Source: Turnera subulata (taxonomy: Eukaryota > Streptophyta > Magnoliopsida > Malpighiales > Passifloraceae). Taken from it: 64,000 nt of DNA. Shown here piece by piece: positions 46,401 through 58,444 of this stretch. The notes below the pieces were generated by a model. The model saw only the letters and a list, made by a program, of their open reading frames with translations. It was not told where the DNA came from and did not search any database. Where the stretch lies: contig JAKUCV010001768.1 in NCBI GenBank assembly GCA_028386065.3, forward strand, positions 28,953-92,952, given 5' to 3'. The translations under genes were made by a program, and so were the position numbers. How positions within the stretch are numbered: position 1 is the stretch's first letter; each line of letters starts with the position of its first letter.

Positions 46401-46987
46401 ATGTTCACTTATGGGCATCGATGTTTACATGTATCTTTGGTTTCCAAATTTACATAACATCAATATATGATTTGTTGATTATATGCATGTGATGTATGAA
46501 CATATGTTGATGTAAATATTAAGTTCTTAGTTGCCTTCCTTGATAAGCACTCATCATTGCTTAGATCAACACTTGGTAGGTTTTGCCAAAGCAAGGTGCC
46601 AATATTTATCCTAGCAAGGTGCGGCTGGATAATTGTAATATCTGAACTGCTTATTGTGGGTTTGGACTTAACTAGGTCATCTTAATAGGATTAAGGACTT
46701 AGAGGCAAGGAGTTGAGTAATGTCTATGAGATAGATAAGAACAAGTGTTGTTCGCTCAACTATCCAAGAGTTACATGAGATGTTATTGACAAGAGTTGTC
46801 TACCCAAATAGCTATGATGTAGGTGATCAGCCAAAGCTGACTTATATTGTAGTGAAATATGGATCTTGGCCTACTCATGATTATTTTGTTTTCATAGTAG
46901 GAGCATCATTTGATAGAATTCCTTGTTAAATGATTTATGTATACATGGCTCTTATTTGTGTGAGTTGATCTTTGTTGTAGAGCTACC

Positions 46988-48153
46988 ATGGCACAAAACA
47001 CAGGTACACTATCATTGCGATCGGTCCTTGAGAAGGAAAAGCTGAATGGGAATAATTTTCTAAAATGGTATCGTAATTTGAGGATTGTCCTCAAACAAGA
47101 AAAGAAGTTGTATATCCTTGAAGGGCCTGTTCCGATTGAACCGGCGCCTAATGCTCCTAGGGCAAAAAGGGATGCTTACAAGAAGCATCTTGATGATGAA
47201 TTGGATGTCGCATGTCTTATGCTAATAGCCATGGAATCTGGGCTTCAGAAGCAACATGAGAACATGGGGGCGTTTGATATGATCGAACACCTAAAGATGC
47301 TCTTTGATGAGCAAGCAAGGCATGAGAGGTATGAGACCTCTAAGGCATTGTTCCAATACAGGATGGCAGAGTCATCACCTGTGAGACCTCATGTGCTCAA
47401 AATGATTGGTTACATTGAGAGCCTTGAGGGGCTTGGTTTTCCTTTGCAAAAGGAGTTGGCGGTTGATCTAGTCCTGCAATCGTTGCCGGACAGTTACAGC
47501 CAATTTGTCATGAACTTCAATATGAATCATCTTGACAAATCGTTGTCTGAATTGCTTAACATGTTGGGAACAGCTGAGCAACAAATGAGGGCAAACAAAT
47601 CCAACATTTTGATGATTGGAAAAGGCAAAGGAAAGGGTAAAGTAAAGTTCAACAAGAAGAAGAAATGTGCCAAAAAGTTTGGTGCATGTGCATCTTCTTG
47701 TGATCATGTGCTGAAACCCAAGGGTGGTATTGCAAAGGAAGGACATTGTTTCCATTGTAATAAACTGGGCCATTGGAAGCACAACTGCCCTGTTTACCTT
47801 GAAGAGATGAAGAAGCACAAGGGAAGTAAGACTTCCACTTCAGGTATCTTCGTTATAGAAGCTAATATCTCTATCTCTGGATCATGGGTATTAGATACCG
47901 GATGTGGTTCTCACATTTGTGTAAATGTGTAGGAACTGAGAAAGAGTAGGAGATTGGCAAAGGGTGAGATAGACCTGCGCGTGGGAAATGGAGCAAGAGT
48001 TGCTGCATTAGCCGTAGGAACTTACTATCTTGCCTTACCGAGTGGTTTGATTTTAGAACTGGACAATTGTTATTATGTACCGATCATAAGCAGGAATTTG
48101 ATTAGGTTTTTCATTTGTAATAAAGGACAATTGTTGTTCTATTTATTTCAATG
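46988..48153 (+). pseudogene. copia gag and protease region
   Basis: The frame opens at MAQNTGTLSLRSVLEKEKLN and encodes a copia Gag with a CCHC zinc knuckle (CFHCNKLGHWKHNC, about 47747-47788) and the start of the aspartic protease (WVLDTGCGSHICV, about 47884-47922). A TAG at 47930-47932 interrupts the protease; the same frame then continues to about 48153, where a frameshift follows. As Gag alone it could still be translated. Confidence 0.9.
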
Positions 48154-48188
48154 ATGTTTACTATGGTGGTGCGTATTTAAGCAATGGT

Positions 48189-50912
48189 TTGTATGTTCTT
48201 AACCTAGAAACCGCAATCTATAACGTTAATACGAAGAAGGTTAGAATGAACAATTCTAATGAAACCTATCTTTGGCATTGTCGATTGGGCCATATAAACA
48301 AGACTCGTATATCTAAACTCCATAAAGATGGACTTTTAGACTCATTTGATTTTGAATCATTTGAGACATGTCAGTCACGTTTGTTAGGCAAGATGACGAA
48401 GGTTCCTTTTACCGGTAAAGATGAAAGAGCTTCGGACTTGTTAGGTCTTATACATAGTGATGTATGTAGACCGATGTCGACACAAGCTAGAGGTGGATTT
48501 CAATACTTCATTATATTTACTGACGATTTCAGTAGGTATGGCTATGTGTATCTAATGAGCACAAGTTAGAATCCTTTGAAAAGTTCAAAGAATTCAAGAA
48601 TGAAGTACAGAATCAACTCGGAAAGAGCATTAAAATGCTTCGATCAGATCAAGGAGGTGAATACTTAGGCCGAGAATTTCTTGATCATCTAAAGGAGTGT
48701 GGTATAGTATCACAGCTCACTCCACCGGGTACGCCTCAATGGAATGGTGTATCCGAAAGGGAATAGAACCTTGTTAGACATGGTTCGTTCGATGATCAGT
48801 CAAGCTGACGTTCCTTCTTCATTTTGGGGACATGCATTATTGAGTGCTGCATTTTCACTTAACCGTGTTCCATCTAAATCCGTCGAAAAGACACCATATG
48901 AGATATGGACTGAGAGGCGTCCCAATTTGTCTTTTATGAGGATTTGGGGTTGTGAGGCTTACGTGAGACGTGAAGCATCAGATAAACTCGGCCCTCAATC
49001 CGAAAAGTGCCTCTTTGTAGGATACCCTAAGGAAACAAAAGGGTATTACTTCTATAATCCCATCGACCACAAAGTGTTTGTTGCTCGGACTGCTATTTTT
49101 CTAGAAAGAGAATTTATTTCTAGAGGAATCAGTGGGAGAAAAATAGAACTCAATGAAGTTCGAGATCTAGAGGCTGAGATGGAACAAGGACAGGAACCAC
49201 AAGATGTTGTGGATGAGAATCCTGTACCTATAACACATGGACCGCGTAGGTCGGATAGGATTCGGTATGAGCCTGAGAGATATGGATTTCTTATGACTCA
49301 TACTGGAGATGTGATGCTCATAGATGAGGATGAGCCCACTTCCTATCAGCAGGCCATTACGGGTCCGGACTCCAAGAAGTGGCTAGAAGCCATGAATTCG
49401 GAAATGGAATCCATGTATGAAAACAAAGTATGGACCTTGGTTGATCCACCCGAAGGGGTAAAACCCATAGGGTGCAATTGGGTCTTTAAGAAAAAGACCG
49501 ATATGGATGGTAATGTGATTACCTATAAAGGGCGATTGGTTGCGAAAGGTTTCAAACAAGCTCATGGTATAGACTATGATGAAACTTTCTCACTAGTTGC
49601 CATGGTTAAATCCATTCGGATTCTGTTGGCAATAGCGGCATACCATGATTATGAGATATGGCAGATGGATGTCAAAACCGCTTTCCTAAATGAAAATCTT
49701 TTAGAGGATGTGTACATGACACAACCTGAAGGTTTTGTCGATCCAGAGAATGCTAATATGGTATGCAAGTTGCAAAGATCTATCTATGGGTTTAAGCAAG
49801 CTTCTAGGAGTTGGAATCTTCGTTTTAATGAAGTAATCAAAGAGTTTGGTTTCATTAAGAATGAAGATGAACCATGTGTTTACAAGAAGGTTAGTGGGAG
49901 CACTGTTGTTTTCTTGTTGTTGTATGTTGACGACATTCTACTCTTTGGGAATGATATTCCGACGCTACTGTTTGTAAAAACTTGGTTAGGGAAAAATTTC
50001 TCGATGAAGGACTTAGGAGAAGCTGCCTATGTGTTAGGTATAAAGATCTATAGAGATAGATCCAAAAGGCTTCTCGGGCTAAGTCAGAGTACGTATATTG
50101 ACAAGGAGCTAAAGAGGTTTAGCATGCAAGATTCCAAGAAAGGATTCTTGCCCTTGTCACATGGCGTAGCTCTCTCAAAGAATCAATGTCCTAGTACTAC
50201 TAAGGAGAGAGAGCGGATGAGTAAGATCCCTTATGCTTCGGCAATAGGATCTATCATGTATGCCATGCTATGTACTCGACCAGATGTCGCTTATGCTTTG
50301 AGTGTCACAAGCAGATACCAAGCTGATCCCGGTGAGAGTCACTGCACAGCAGTTAAGAACATCCTTAAGTACTTAAGAAGGACTAAGGATGCATTCCTTG
50401 TGTATGGAAGTTTTGATGAGCTTGTTGTAAAGGGTTACACAGATGCTAGCTTCCAAACAGACAGGGATGACTTCAGATCGCAATCAGGTTATGTGTTTTG
50501 TCTTGGAGGTGGTGCTGTATGCTGGAAGAGTTCTAAGCAAGAGACAGTTGCAGACTCTATAACCGAGGCTGAGTACATTGCTACCTCAGATGCGGCGAAA
50601 GAGGCTGTTTGGATTAAGAAGTTCGTAACTGAACTTGGGGTGGTTCCTAGTATTGAGAGTCCGATTGAGCTCTATTGTGACAATAATGGGACAATCGCAC
50701 TGGTTCAAGAGCCTAGATACCACCAGAGATCCAAACATATACTCCGACGCTATCATTTTATTAGAGAGATCATAGATAGAGGCGATGTCAGGCCGTGCAG
50801 AGTTCCTTCTGAGAACAATGTAGCAGATCCCTTGACGAAGCCACTCACGCAGCAGAAGCATGATGGTCATTGCGCATCCATTGGTATTAGATACATGGTT
50901 GATTGGCTTTAG
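48189..50912 (+). pseudogene. copia integrase, reverse transcriptase and RNase H, frameshifted
   Basis: The pre-integrase zinc-binding region (WHCRLGHINKTRISKLHKDG) and the start of the integrase core lie in 48189-48569; the rest of the core lies in another frame to about 48750. From there a long open frame holds the integrase C-terminal part, the reverse transcriptase (MDVKTAFLNENL; YVDD at 49923-49934) and RNase H (YTDASFQTDRDDFRSQSGY, SITEAEYIATSDAAKE). Two frameshifts, near 48555 and 48755, break the polyprotein inside integrase. Confidence 0.92.
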
Positions 50913-50926
50913 TACAAGTGGGAGAT

Positions 50927-52416
50927 TGTTAGTAATATGCCCAAAAGCCAATCAATGGATGATTGTAGTCATGTATATACATTAAGGTTATTCCAATAAA
51001 TATGATTATGAGATAATCGCTTGCACATATTTATAACCCTAGAATACTTTGTATTCTTAAAATGTCCCTAGTCGATTATTATTATTATGGATGAGTTGTA
51101 ATAATAAATTAAGACTAGCGTGTGTTGAGAATTATATGAGATATTAATTCTACATACGGGTACAAGTTAGAGAACTTGTGGACTGGGCCGACCCACATAA
51201 GAACGCTACATGGAACGTTATATGATTGTCATTAGCGGTCTTATATGTATTGTCCTTAGACCTGTGATCATCAAGGTTCCCAACATATGAGTCGTATACT
51301 TTGATATTACTCTTGGCTTTTTCGTAAATGAGTAGACTTAGTGTAATTATTGGGTATATGATAAATGTGTAGTGGGTTTTGTATGATCCAGAGGGGATTC
51401 GTCCAACCCATAAAACGGGTATATTATCGGATGGTTTCTTGATAAAGTTGAACTGTAAATGCACGGGCGTGCTCGGATTATGATATGGTGATATCATTAG
51501 TATCCGCTTTACACAGTTAGCTCGAGGATCAAGAAACCGAGATTAAACATATGCGAGATTGACATATTCCATGTCTCATGTTTGATCTTGATAATGGGAC
51601 GAAGGGACGATGACATGTTTCCGAGGCATATTAAATCAGACTGATCTTGTCGTTCGAGTAACAATGATGTGTTGCTAGACGCCGGTCTTTGCTTGTAATT
51701 GTAAATGAGTTTACAATTATTGTCGGACGTTACAAGTGCCTACAGGGTCACACACTTAGAATCGTTGACTCGAGCAGGTGGTTGAACCGTGGTTGGACCA
51801 TAGTTCGACCAGGTGTGGTTGGAACAGGGTCGTTTTGGGCTGGTTTGATTCAATAATTGTCAGAATTATTGAACCAAACCTGATTGCTTGTGATGTGTAA
51901 TCCCACTAGTGCTTAGTGGTAGACAAGATAATAGGTATCTTAATCATGATGGGCCATTATGTTGGCCATTACCATAAGCACTAATTGAGTGGCATAATTA
52001 GATTATGCTTTGGGTTTTTGGCTGATTGCATTCTGGTTTTTGAGAGCTTTGAGAGTGTTTTTCAGACAAGTAAGAACACACACAAACACTCAACCATTCT
52101 TTGAGAAAGAAAGTAACACCACATAGCTCCCGGAAATCCGTAGCTAGCACCACGGTTCGGGAGTGCTGGGTTGGAGATCGTGAGACGTTTTCCGGCTGTG
52201 ATCGACGGTTCGTGTGGATACCGTAGAGGAGCAGGATATCCTTCCGGCTCTAGCTGATTCGGTTCTTCAGTTAGGTGAAAGATCCTAACCGTTTCAGGTA
52301 TGTTTGTTTTTGTTGTTCGGTTTAGTTGCTTCACTTGGATCCTTCATGTGTTTCCGGGTTTCCGCTGTGCATTTGTTGCATTTAGATTGTCTATTTTGCA
52401 TGATCGGAAACTTACA
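50927..52416 (+). repeat. copia 3' LTR
   Basis: 1490 bp, TGTTAG...TTACA. It contains the about 46 bp missing from the 5' LTR (52184-52229). It is followed by the target duplication ATCTC. Confidence 0.92.
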
Positions 52417-52421
52417 ATCTC

Positions 52422-54349
52422 TTGTATGGCAACCAGGCCTGGCGATCATCTGTGCATGACCACCCAGACCTGGCGGCTATCCCGAGATGGCCGCCCAGCC
52501 TCCTGAGTTTCACGCATTTTTTCCATTTTTTAAAATCCCTAATCCCCCCTAATTCCGCCCTGACATGATATGGCAGTGTAATTAACCCCTAATCAACTCA
52601 GAATATCCTCTTTTCTTGATTATTACTCCTCCTAATCCTTCCATATCTGATTGATACACATTAAACCTCTCATTTTATGCAAAATCATGCCAAACACACA
52701 TTTACCCTCAAAGAATGATTTAATTCTGATTTTTTATGAAAATTAGAGTCAAGATTAATCTGCAAGAAATATGTTTATGGGCTAATTAACTCTGGAGAGT
52801 CTATATTCCATTAATCTAGGCCTCTACATTCACTCCCAACCCAAAAATAAATCATCTCAATATAATTGGGCTGACAAAAAATATGAAAGCCCAGATAAAT
52901 AAAACATATTTTATTAAATTAAAATTTAGTATATATTTTCATCTTAAGATTAAATCATCTCATTAATCCTAAAGTTCAAACACATAAAAGGCTCAAATTA
53001 CAAAAATATATAAATTCTACTAAAATAAATTCCAAGCATACTTTAACCAAAGATCAAATCATCTCATCAATCTCATGGTTCAAACATGCTTAAAATCCAA
53101 TTTAGAAGAATATCCGTGGGTCAAATTTGGATGTTCACAGATCCCTCACCTTAACCTTACACCTTATTAGGGCAATCCAACATCAATGGAGTCGCCACCC
53201 GAATTTTATTAAAGAAAAAATTCGGGGAAAAACCTGACATCCATTACCCGAGGTAACCAATCATAGCGAACCAAAGATGTTGGATTCAGGGGTTCGTCAC
53301 AGATGGGAAGGTGTTAGACACCCATCCATGTTGGGGCGAAATCGTGTGTAATTGAAGATCAAAGTATGCCTTATGCAACAATCAACGTAACAACAAAAGC
53401 AAAACATAAAAAAACAACACAGAAAATAAACACATAATTGAGCATGAGATTCCACCAATAGAATCCACCTACGTACTACATCGACTGGATTCAAAGCTCA
53501 CGTAGTTCTTACATGGCATCACAACACAACAACATCACGACACAACAACACAACACAACAAAAAATAAAAACAAAATTTGGCTTACATCCCATTGGCAAC
53601 TTGAGACTACCTACATGCCCGTGTGACCGAGGTCAAAGCCACGTAGTTCTAACATGGATTTATACAACAATCAAAGCATCATCAATATCAACATCATAGC
53701 AACATGTCATAGCAACAAATAGAGATAAAAAAAGATTAGTGTTACCTCTTGAAGCCCTTCTCTAGCTCCTATGTATTTTCCACTCCTTAGCAGAATCTTG
53801 GCCCGACTTCAAGTAGCAAATCAGTGCAGAAGGAGATGACGTTAATAGAAAAGTTGTAGATCTTTTTGTAGCTTTCCAAAGACCAAAAACGCAGCAATCC
53901 GATGTCTACAGCCCGAGATATTGCAATTTTCCCGAAACTGCACAGAGAAGAACACTCCTCTCGGGTTTTCACTCTTTACTCCAACGATTTGCTCCAATTG
54001 GCCTCCTTCTTGCTCTCCTCTTGATCTCCTTCTGCTACTGGGTTGTTGCTACTCCTTTCTACGAAATTCCTCCAGAATAACAGCTCCTCTAATCCCCTCT
54101 AAGCTTAAAGAACTAGGATTTCTCCATGCACTCAAGGCTTAAAATGCTTAGAGAATAGTTCCAATGTATATCTCAATTGTGTGTAATAGAGGGCCTATTT
54201 ATAATGTTCAGGGGACCAGGGATCGTCTTAATAATCTAAGGTTCGAGATTGAACCCCTAAATCTGACGATCATCTTATCAATCAAAGACATAAACACATT
54301 CATAATCCAAAATAATATAATAAATCATGGTCAATTTTGGGTGTTCACA
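52422..54349 (-). mobile_element. older minus-strand gypsy element with a very short interior
   Basis: Read on the minus strand, an LTR appears to start at 54349 (TGTGAACACCC), with a TATA box (TTATAAATAGG, about 54192-54202), and to end near 53200. A primer-binding site TGGCGACTCC follows at 53197-53188, and only about 37 bp later a polypurine tract GGTGAGGGATC (53150-53140). A second LTR start TGTGAACATCC then begins at 53139 and continues to 52422, where the copia element interrupts it. The two LTRs are diverged and differ in length, so pairing is tentative. Internal tandem copies of an ACGTAGTTCT-containing unit occur at 53460-53520 and 53605-53660. Confidence 0.45.
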
Positions 54350-54694
54350 CTTGTAAAACGAATCCCTCGTATTTCTAATTGTCGTTAAAAGCAAAGTTAT
54401 TAAATCCGACCTGGCCATTGACCCGTTATAATAACTGGGTCGTGGGTTTAGAGATCTAACCTACTCTAAAAATAGTGAAAATTTTATTTTTTTAGAAATG
54501 GTCTAATAAAAAGTCTAACCATGTTCTGACCAAGATATAGTTGTCAAGTCAGCATTCCGTTTCTCGGGATTTCCTACTTTTCACAGTCTTAAAGTAACCC
54601 TGTCTGTATCTCCAGATGTATGTCCAGATGCTTTCGTATTTAAACCTTGTTTGTGGTATCACACTAGCAAGAGACTTAAAAGAGAAACCCTGTA
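54350..54694. other. left edge of the second TMEM45-CYP82 block
   Basis: 54541-54602 matches 11947-12008, and 54645-54694 matches 12197-12254, so the duplicated block begins here. The copy lacks about 140 bp present in the first block between these two matches. Confidence 0.6.
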
Positions 54695-55518
54695 ATGGGT
54701 ACATTTACAGGGCACCTTGTACCTGGTTTGGCCTTAACCTTCCTTGGGTTATGGCACATAATCAACAATATCAGAAACTTTTGCCTAAAAGGCTCTGCTG
54801 ATTTTGATGCAAAGTTATAGCACCCATTTCCTGGCCCCCTTTCAAAATTGAAACATTTGGAGCTTATATTCATCTTATCTTTCTCTGCATTATCTATTCT
54901 CACACAACTTTTGGACTTCCCCCTATTTCGTTTTGGTTATCGGCTTGACAGTTTTGAGCATGCAACCATGTTCCTCCGCCCTGCCATAGTTGCAGGATTT
55001 ACCCTTGCTTCTGAGATAACTCATACATCTTGTGTCCTCTTGGGTTCACAAGAATACTTGCAGCTACTATTTTCGGCCAAGAGCTTTTCCTGGTCCATTT
55101 CCACTGAACAGATCATGTTCGACTTGAAGGACACTACCATTGGCTCTTCCAGCTTATTGTTTTTGTATCTCTGTCGGCAGTTATAATTGTGACTTCGCTT
55201 CCAAACAGCTTTGTGGCAGTTCTTGTTCTTTCAATGTCAGTTGTATCTCAAGGATGTGTTATGCAAGTGGCCAAAGCAAGCACTTCTGAGGTGCATGGAG
55301 CAGTCACTTGTGAATCTCCAGATGCAGATTTAAGGGCTAAGGCTCTGGCAAACTTGCAATTTAGTTGGAAACTTGCTGTAATCTCATTGTTTACAGGGTT
55401 TATCTTCGTAAAACTTGCCAGAATTAGGCCATGTTCCAGTAGGAACCAGTCCACTGAGTATGAGCAACTTCGCAATAGAGGCACAGAAGTGCCCATAACC
55501 ATTGTTGGCTTCAAGTAA
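54695..55518 (+). pseudogene. TMEM45/DUF716 pseudogene
   Basis: This is a copy of the gene at 12255-13136 and keeps the ATG and the stop region. It is disabled by TAG at codon 42 (54818-54820, Trp in the intact gene), a 1-base loss near 55040 and a 57-bp in-frame loss near 55257 between two GGATG words. The C-terminal frame (55189-55518) is open and keeps the ITIVGFK end. It is convergent with CYP82 copy D as the intact gene is with copy A. Confidence 0.92.
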
Positions 55519-55770
55519 GCCGATCCAGGAAGCCCTAAATATATATAACATGCAAGTTCATTCTACTTACTGTTTATAATCCGTCATTTTATCCAGTGCA
55601 TATTTGATGGCCAATTTGAACATGCTATCCTTATTGCTATCCATTAGAATTGGGATTAAATTGACAATACATGTACACACTCGAACAATAACCAAACAAG
55701 GCTCCAGAGAGAATTCGTCCTTCTGGTCACCTACATAGCTTGTGTTCTGCAAACTTCTTTTCGCTTCTTC

Positions 55771-57677
55771 TTAACCATAGATAGTGGAACATAACCTTGG
55801 CCTGAGGAGAACATCCAATGGTGTTGCTTTTGGCATAGTCAATCCTGGACTTTCAGCCATATCAACTGGAGCATCTGATACATTCCTTAACTCGAATCCT
55901 TGAAGTAGCCGAGCCAATGTCAAGTGCACAACCTGAAGTCCAAATGTCACACCAGGGCACATTCTTCTCCCTGACCCGAATGGTATATATTCGAAGTCCA
56001 TACCCCTAAAATCCACATTAATATGCTCTGTCATCAGGAATCTGTCAGGCTGGAATTCTAGAGGGTTAGACCAGATTCTAGGATCTCTATGCAACTTCCA
56101 CATGTTAACAAAAAGGCGCGTGCCTGCCGGGACATGGAAGCCTGCAATTTCAGAATCCTCCATTGCTTCTCTTGGTGTTCCAAGTGGTGCTGCAGGATAC
56201 AGTCTCAGCGTTTCCTTGACAATGGCTTGCAAGTAGACCATGTTCTTTATGTCTGATTCATCCACTCGCCGGTGCTTTCCTACACAGTCATCAAGTTCGT
56301 CCTGTGCTTTCTTAAGAACTTGGGGGTTGTTCAATAGCAAAGATAATGCCCATGTAACAGTGATGACAACGGTGTCACTGCCGCCTAATAGCAAGGTCTG
56401 GAATGGAATTATCAGAAATCATGTAATTATAAGAAGTCTTAGGTAAAAAGATAACCACCACAATTTAAAGACAATGATCATGCTTGTAGTATAGTAAGTA
56501 GGCTTCTCATGCTCAGAATCTCCGACATCTTTGCTCTAATATATATAGACGCATGTTGATAGAATTTTGGAAGTATGGATTTGCGTCTGCTATATATAAT
56601 CAAAGATTCATTGTTGCACAATTTAAAGGCTCAAGGTTCTCTGTTGCCAAAAAAACAACAAAGCCGGGGTTCATACTATTTCACTTTAAGAAAACAATAA
56701 GTACTTACCAAGCAATTGGCCTTAATTGTAGTATCAGTGTCACCCACAGACGAAATCTGGCCACCATCCATCATGGATAACATAACATGGACGAAATCTT
56801 GCTCCTCCTCCTCGATGTTTCCATTGAGCCTCTTTTCTCTATGCTCATTCACCCAGTTTCCAAGCAATCTATCAATCTCCATTGCTGTCCTCTTCATCTT
56901 CCCAACAGTTCCCATCACCGAATCCAACCATCCAAGGAAAGGAACAGCATCCGAAACCAGGAATAATCCCACTAGATATAAGAAATCAGAAAAAGCTTTC
57001 TGGCATCTCCTGGATTCCTCGTTATTGCCTTCTATACTATCACCAAAATATCGTTTTCCAGCAATCATTCTAACTATTATGTTCATCGTCAGGTCTCCGA
57101 TGCTTTCTTTCATTTCTACTACAGAAGACCCGCCATTCCTCTCTGCTTTTCTGTACAACTCTTTCACAAAGAGACTAACTTCGGTGTCCCTGACATGCTT
57201 CATCAACTCTAGCCTGCGGTTGGACAAAAGCCCAACCATGGCTAGCTTTCTGATTTCACGCCAGTATTTCCCATAAGGAGCAAGCCCAAACGTGGCATAA
57301 TTATACCCCATGATCTTTGCCGCCAAGGATTTTGGTCGTGTAAGGAACACACTGTCATGAGTGCTAAAACATTCTTTCACTGCTTCCCAATCGCTCACCA
57401 CAAGTGCACGGTGTACTCCAAGGCGTAGAGATAAGACTGGGCCGTACTTGTCAGCCATGTCTCCAAGTGTTCTATGCACGAGCCTGTTTCCACCCCCAAG
57501 TACATGAAGGTGACCAATAACAGGCCATGACCCTGCTGGCTCTGGCGGGGTACTCTTTCTAGTTTTCTGGATCCCTCCACCATATTTTGTGGCGAGGAGG
57601 GTGAAAAAGATTACTGTGCCAATTAAAAGGAATGCATTTAAGTAGATCTCTTCCAAATGAAGAAGGAACTTCATCAT
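55771..57677 (-). CDS. CYP82-family cytochrome P450, copy D
   Basis: Two exons, 57677-56709 and 56397-55771, are joined in phase 0 over a 311-bp intron and encode about 531 residues. The anchor (EIYLNAFLLIGTVIFFTLLA), hinge PPEPAGSWPVIGHLHVLGGG, I-helix GGSDTV, KETLR, a PERF variant QPDRF and FGSGRRMCPG (Cys about 470) are present. One residue is inserted after RFL (RFLMTEHIN). The open frame continues upstream of the ATG-ATG start, but the other copies align only from there. Val after the I-helix Thr is shared with copy A, as is most of the intron, in agreement with the block duplication. The neighbouring TMEM45 copy is dead, so this gene is under separate constraint. Substrate unknown. Confidence 0.9.
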
Positions 57678-58179
57678 GTCTGTGTCCACAGCAATGATAT
57701 TTTCTGTGGGTTTCACCTTATCTGACTTATGTAGTACATAGTTCCTTTTTCTTTTTTTTTTTTTTAATTTTCGTCGCAATGCATGTATGACTTCCTCTTC
57801 CATTTTCCTTTGTTTTTTTCGTGAAAGCAATGTATATCTTCATAGATCTGCTTCACTATTGCTTCGAACTGGTACAGTACGTTGGGACGATGCCCCTAAT
57901 ATATATATATATCTGCTTTATGTTCTTTAAATTTTTGGACCAATGTATCATCCATCACATTTTTGTAATTGGGGGACATTTTTTTTTCGGATTTGTCCAA
58001 TTTTGAAAGATTCGCCGGATACAGCACGATCAATATTAATTTTGCCATGATTAAGATTAGTAATAAACAAGAAAAAAACACACTGATGGTTGACTTTCTT
58101 ATGAAACTATTATTATGCTTTCTTTTTCAACCAAAAAAAAAAAATCGAGAACTGGAAACCTATCCCTGCAACCAACTCG
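57678..58179 (-). promoter_or_regulatory. promoter region of CYP82 copy D
   Basis: This carries the block TGACTTATGTAGTACATAG (57723-57741) and the distal block GTGAAAGCAATGTATATCTT (57821-57840), followed by TTAAATTTTTGGACCAATGTA, all shared with other copies. It is the only A/D-type promoter without the solo LTR. The gypsy LTR at 58180 forms its outer limit. Confidence 0.5.
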
Positions 58180-58444
58180 TGTCCAACTTCTTGATATATT
58201 TATTATACCCGCCGGGCCCACTACCGGGAGAGCCCAAGCCCGAGGACCGAGTCCGAGCCCATCAAGTCCAATTTGTCTGAGAAGCCCGTCTATAAGGCAC
58301 CCGCTCTATAAATACCCTCTAAGGCCCGTTTTATTAGATACGGTGTAATCTAAGATAGCTAGGCTCGGGCACTATTCACGCCCCCTTTTCTCTGTAAACC
58401 CCCAAAACATCAATAAAATACATACCCCCTATTTTTAGATTACA
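58180..58444 (+). mobile_element. gypsy 5' LTR, 265 bp, with primer-binding site
   Basis: The LTR begins TGTCCAACTTCTTG and ends TTTTTAGATTACA. It contains CTCTATAAATACCC (TATA box, about 58305) and AATAAAATA (polyA signal, about 58412). After TCAG follows TGGCGACTCCACTGGGGAC (58449-58467), a primer-binding site of the type used by Tat/Ogre-like Ty3/gypsy elements. No second LTR was found in the window. Confidence 0.75.

Larger units (their letters stand above)
43636..52416 (+). mobile_element. Ty1/copia LTR retrotransposon, full length but broken
   Basis: The element has LTRs at 43636-45080 and 50927-52416, both starting TGTTAG and ending TTACA. ATCTC flanks it on both sides (43631-43635 and 52417-52421). 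A tRNA-Met-like primer-binding site TGGTAGCGGAGC (45082-45093; the usual form is TGGTATCAGAGC) follows the 5' LTR, and a polypurine-like AAGTGGGAGAT precedes the 3' LTR. The order gag-protease-integrase-RT-RNase H defines Ty1/copia. One nonsense and at least three frameshift positions leave it without a continuous polyprotein. By eye the LTRs differ at roughly 35 sites, about 2-3%, and the 5' LTR lacks about 46 bp present at 52184-52229. Long LTRs and a 1.9 kb leader suggest the Tork/Angela side of copia, a weak guess. Confidence 0.95.

Noticed and set aside
46068..46492. Open frames crossing the N-run
   Set aside because: They consist mostly of undetermined bases and are artefacts of the assembly gap.
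57678..57830. 51-residue N-terminal extension of CYP82 copy D
   Set aside because: The frame is open, but it is Lys/Arg-rich, precedes the membrane anchor and has no counterpart in the other three copies; the ATG-ATG at 57677 fits better.
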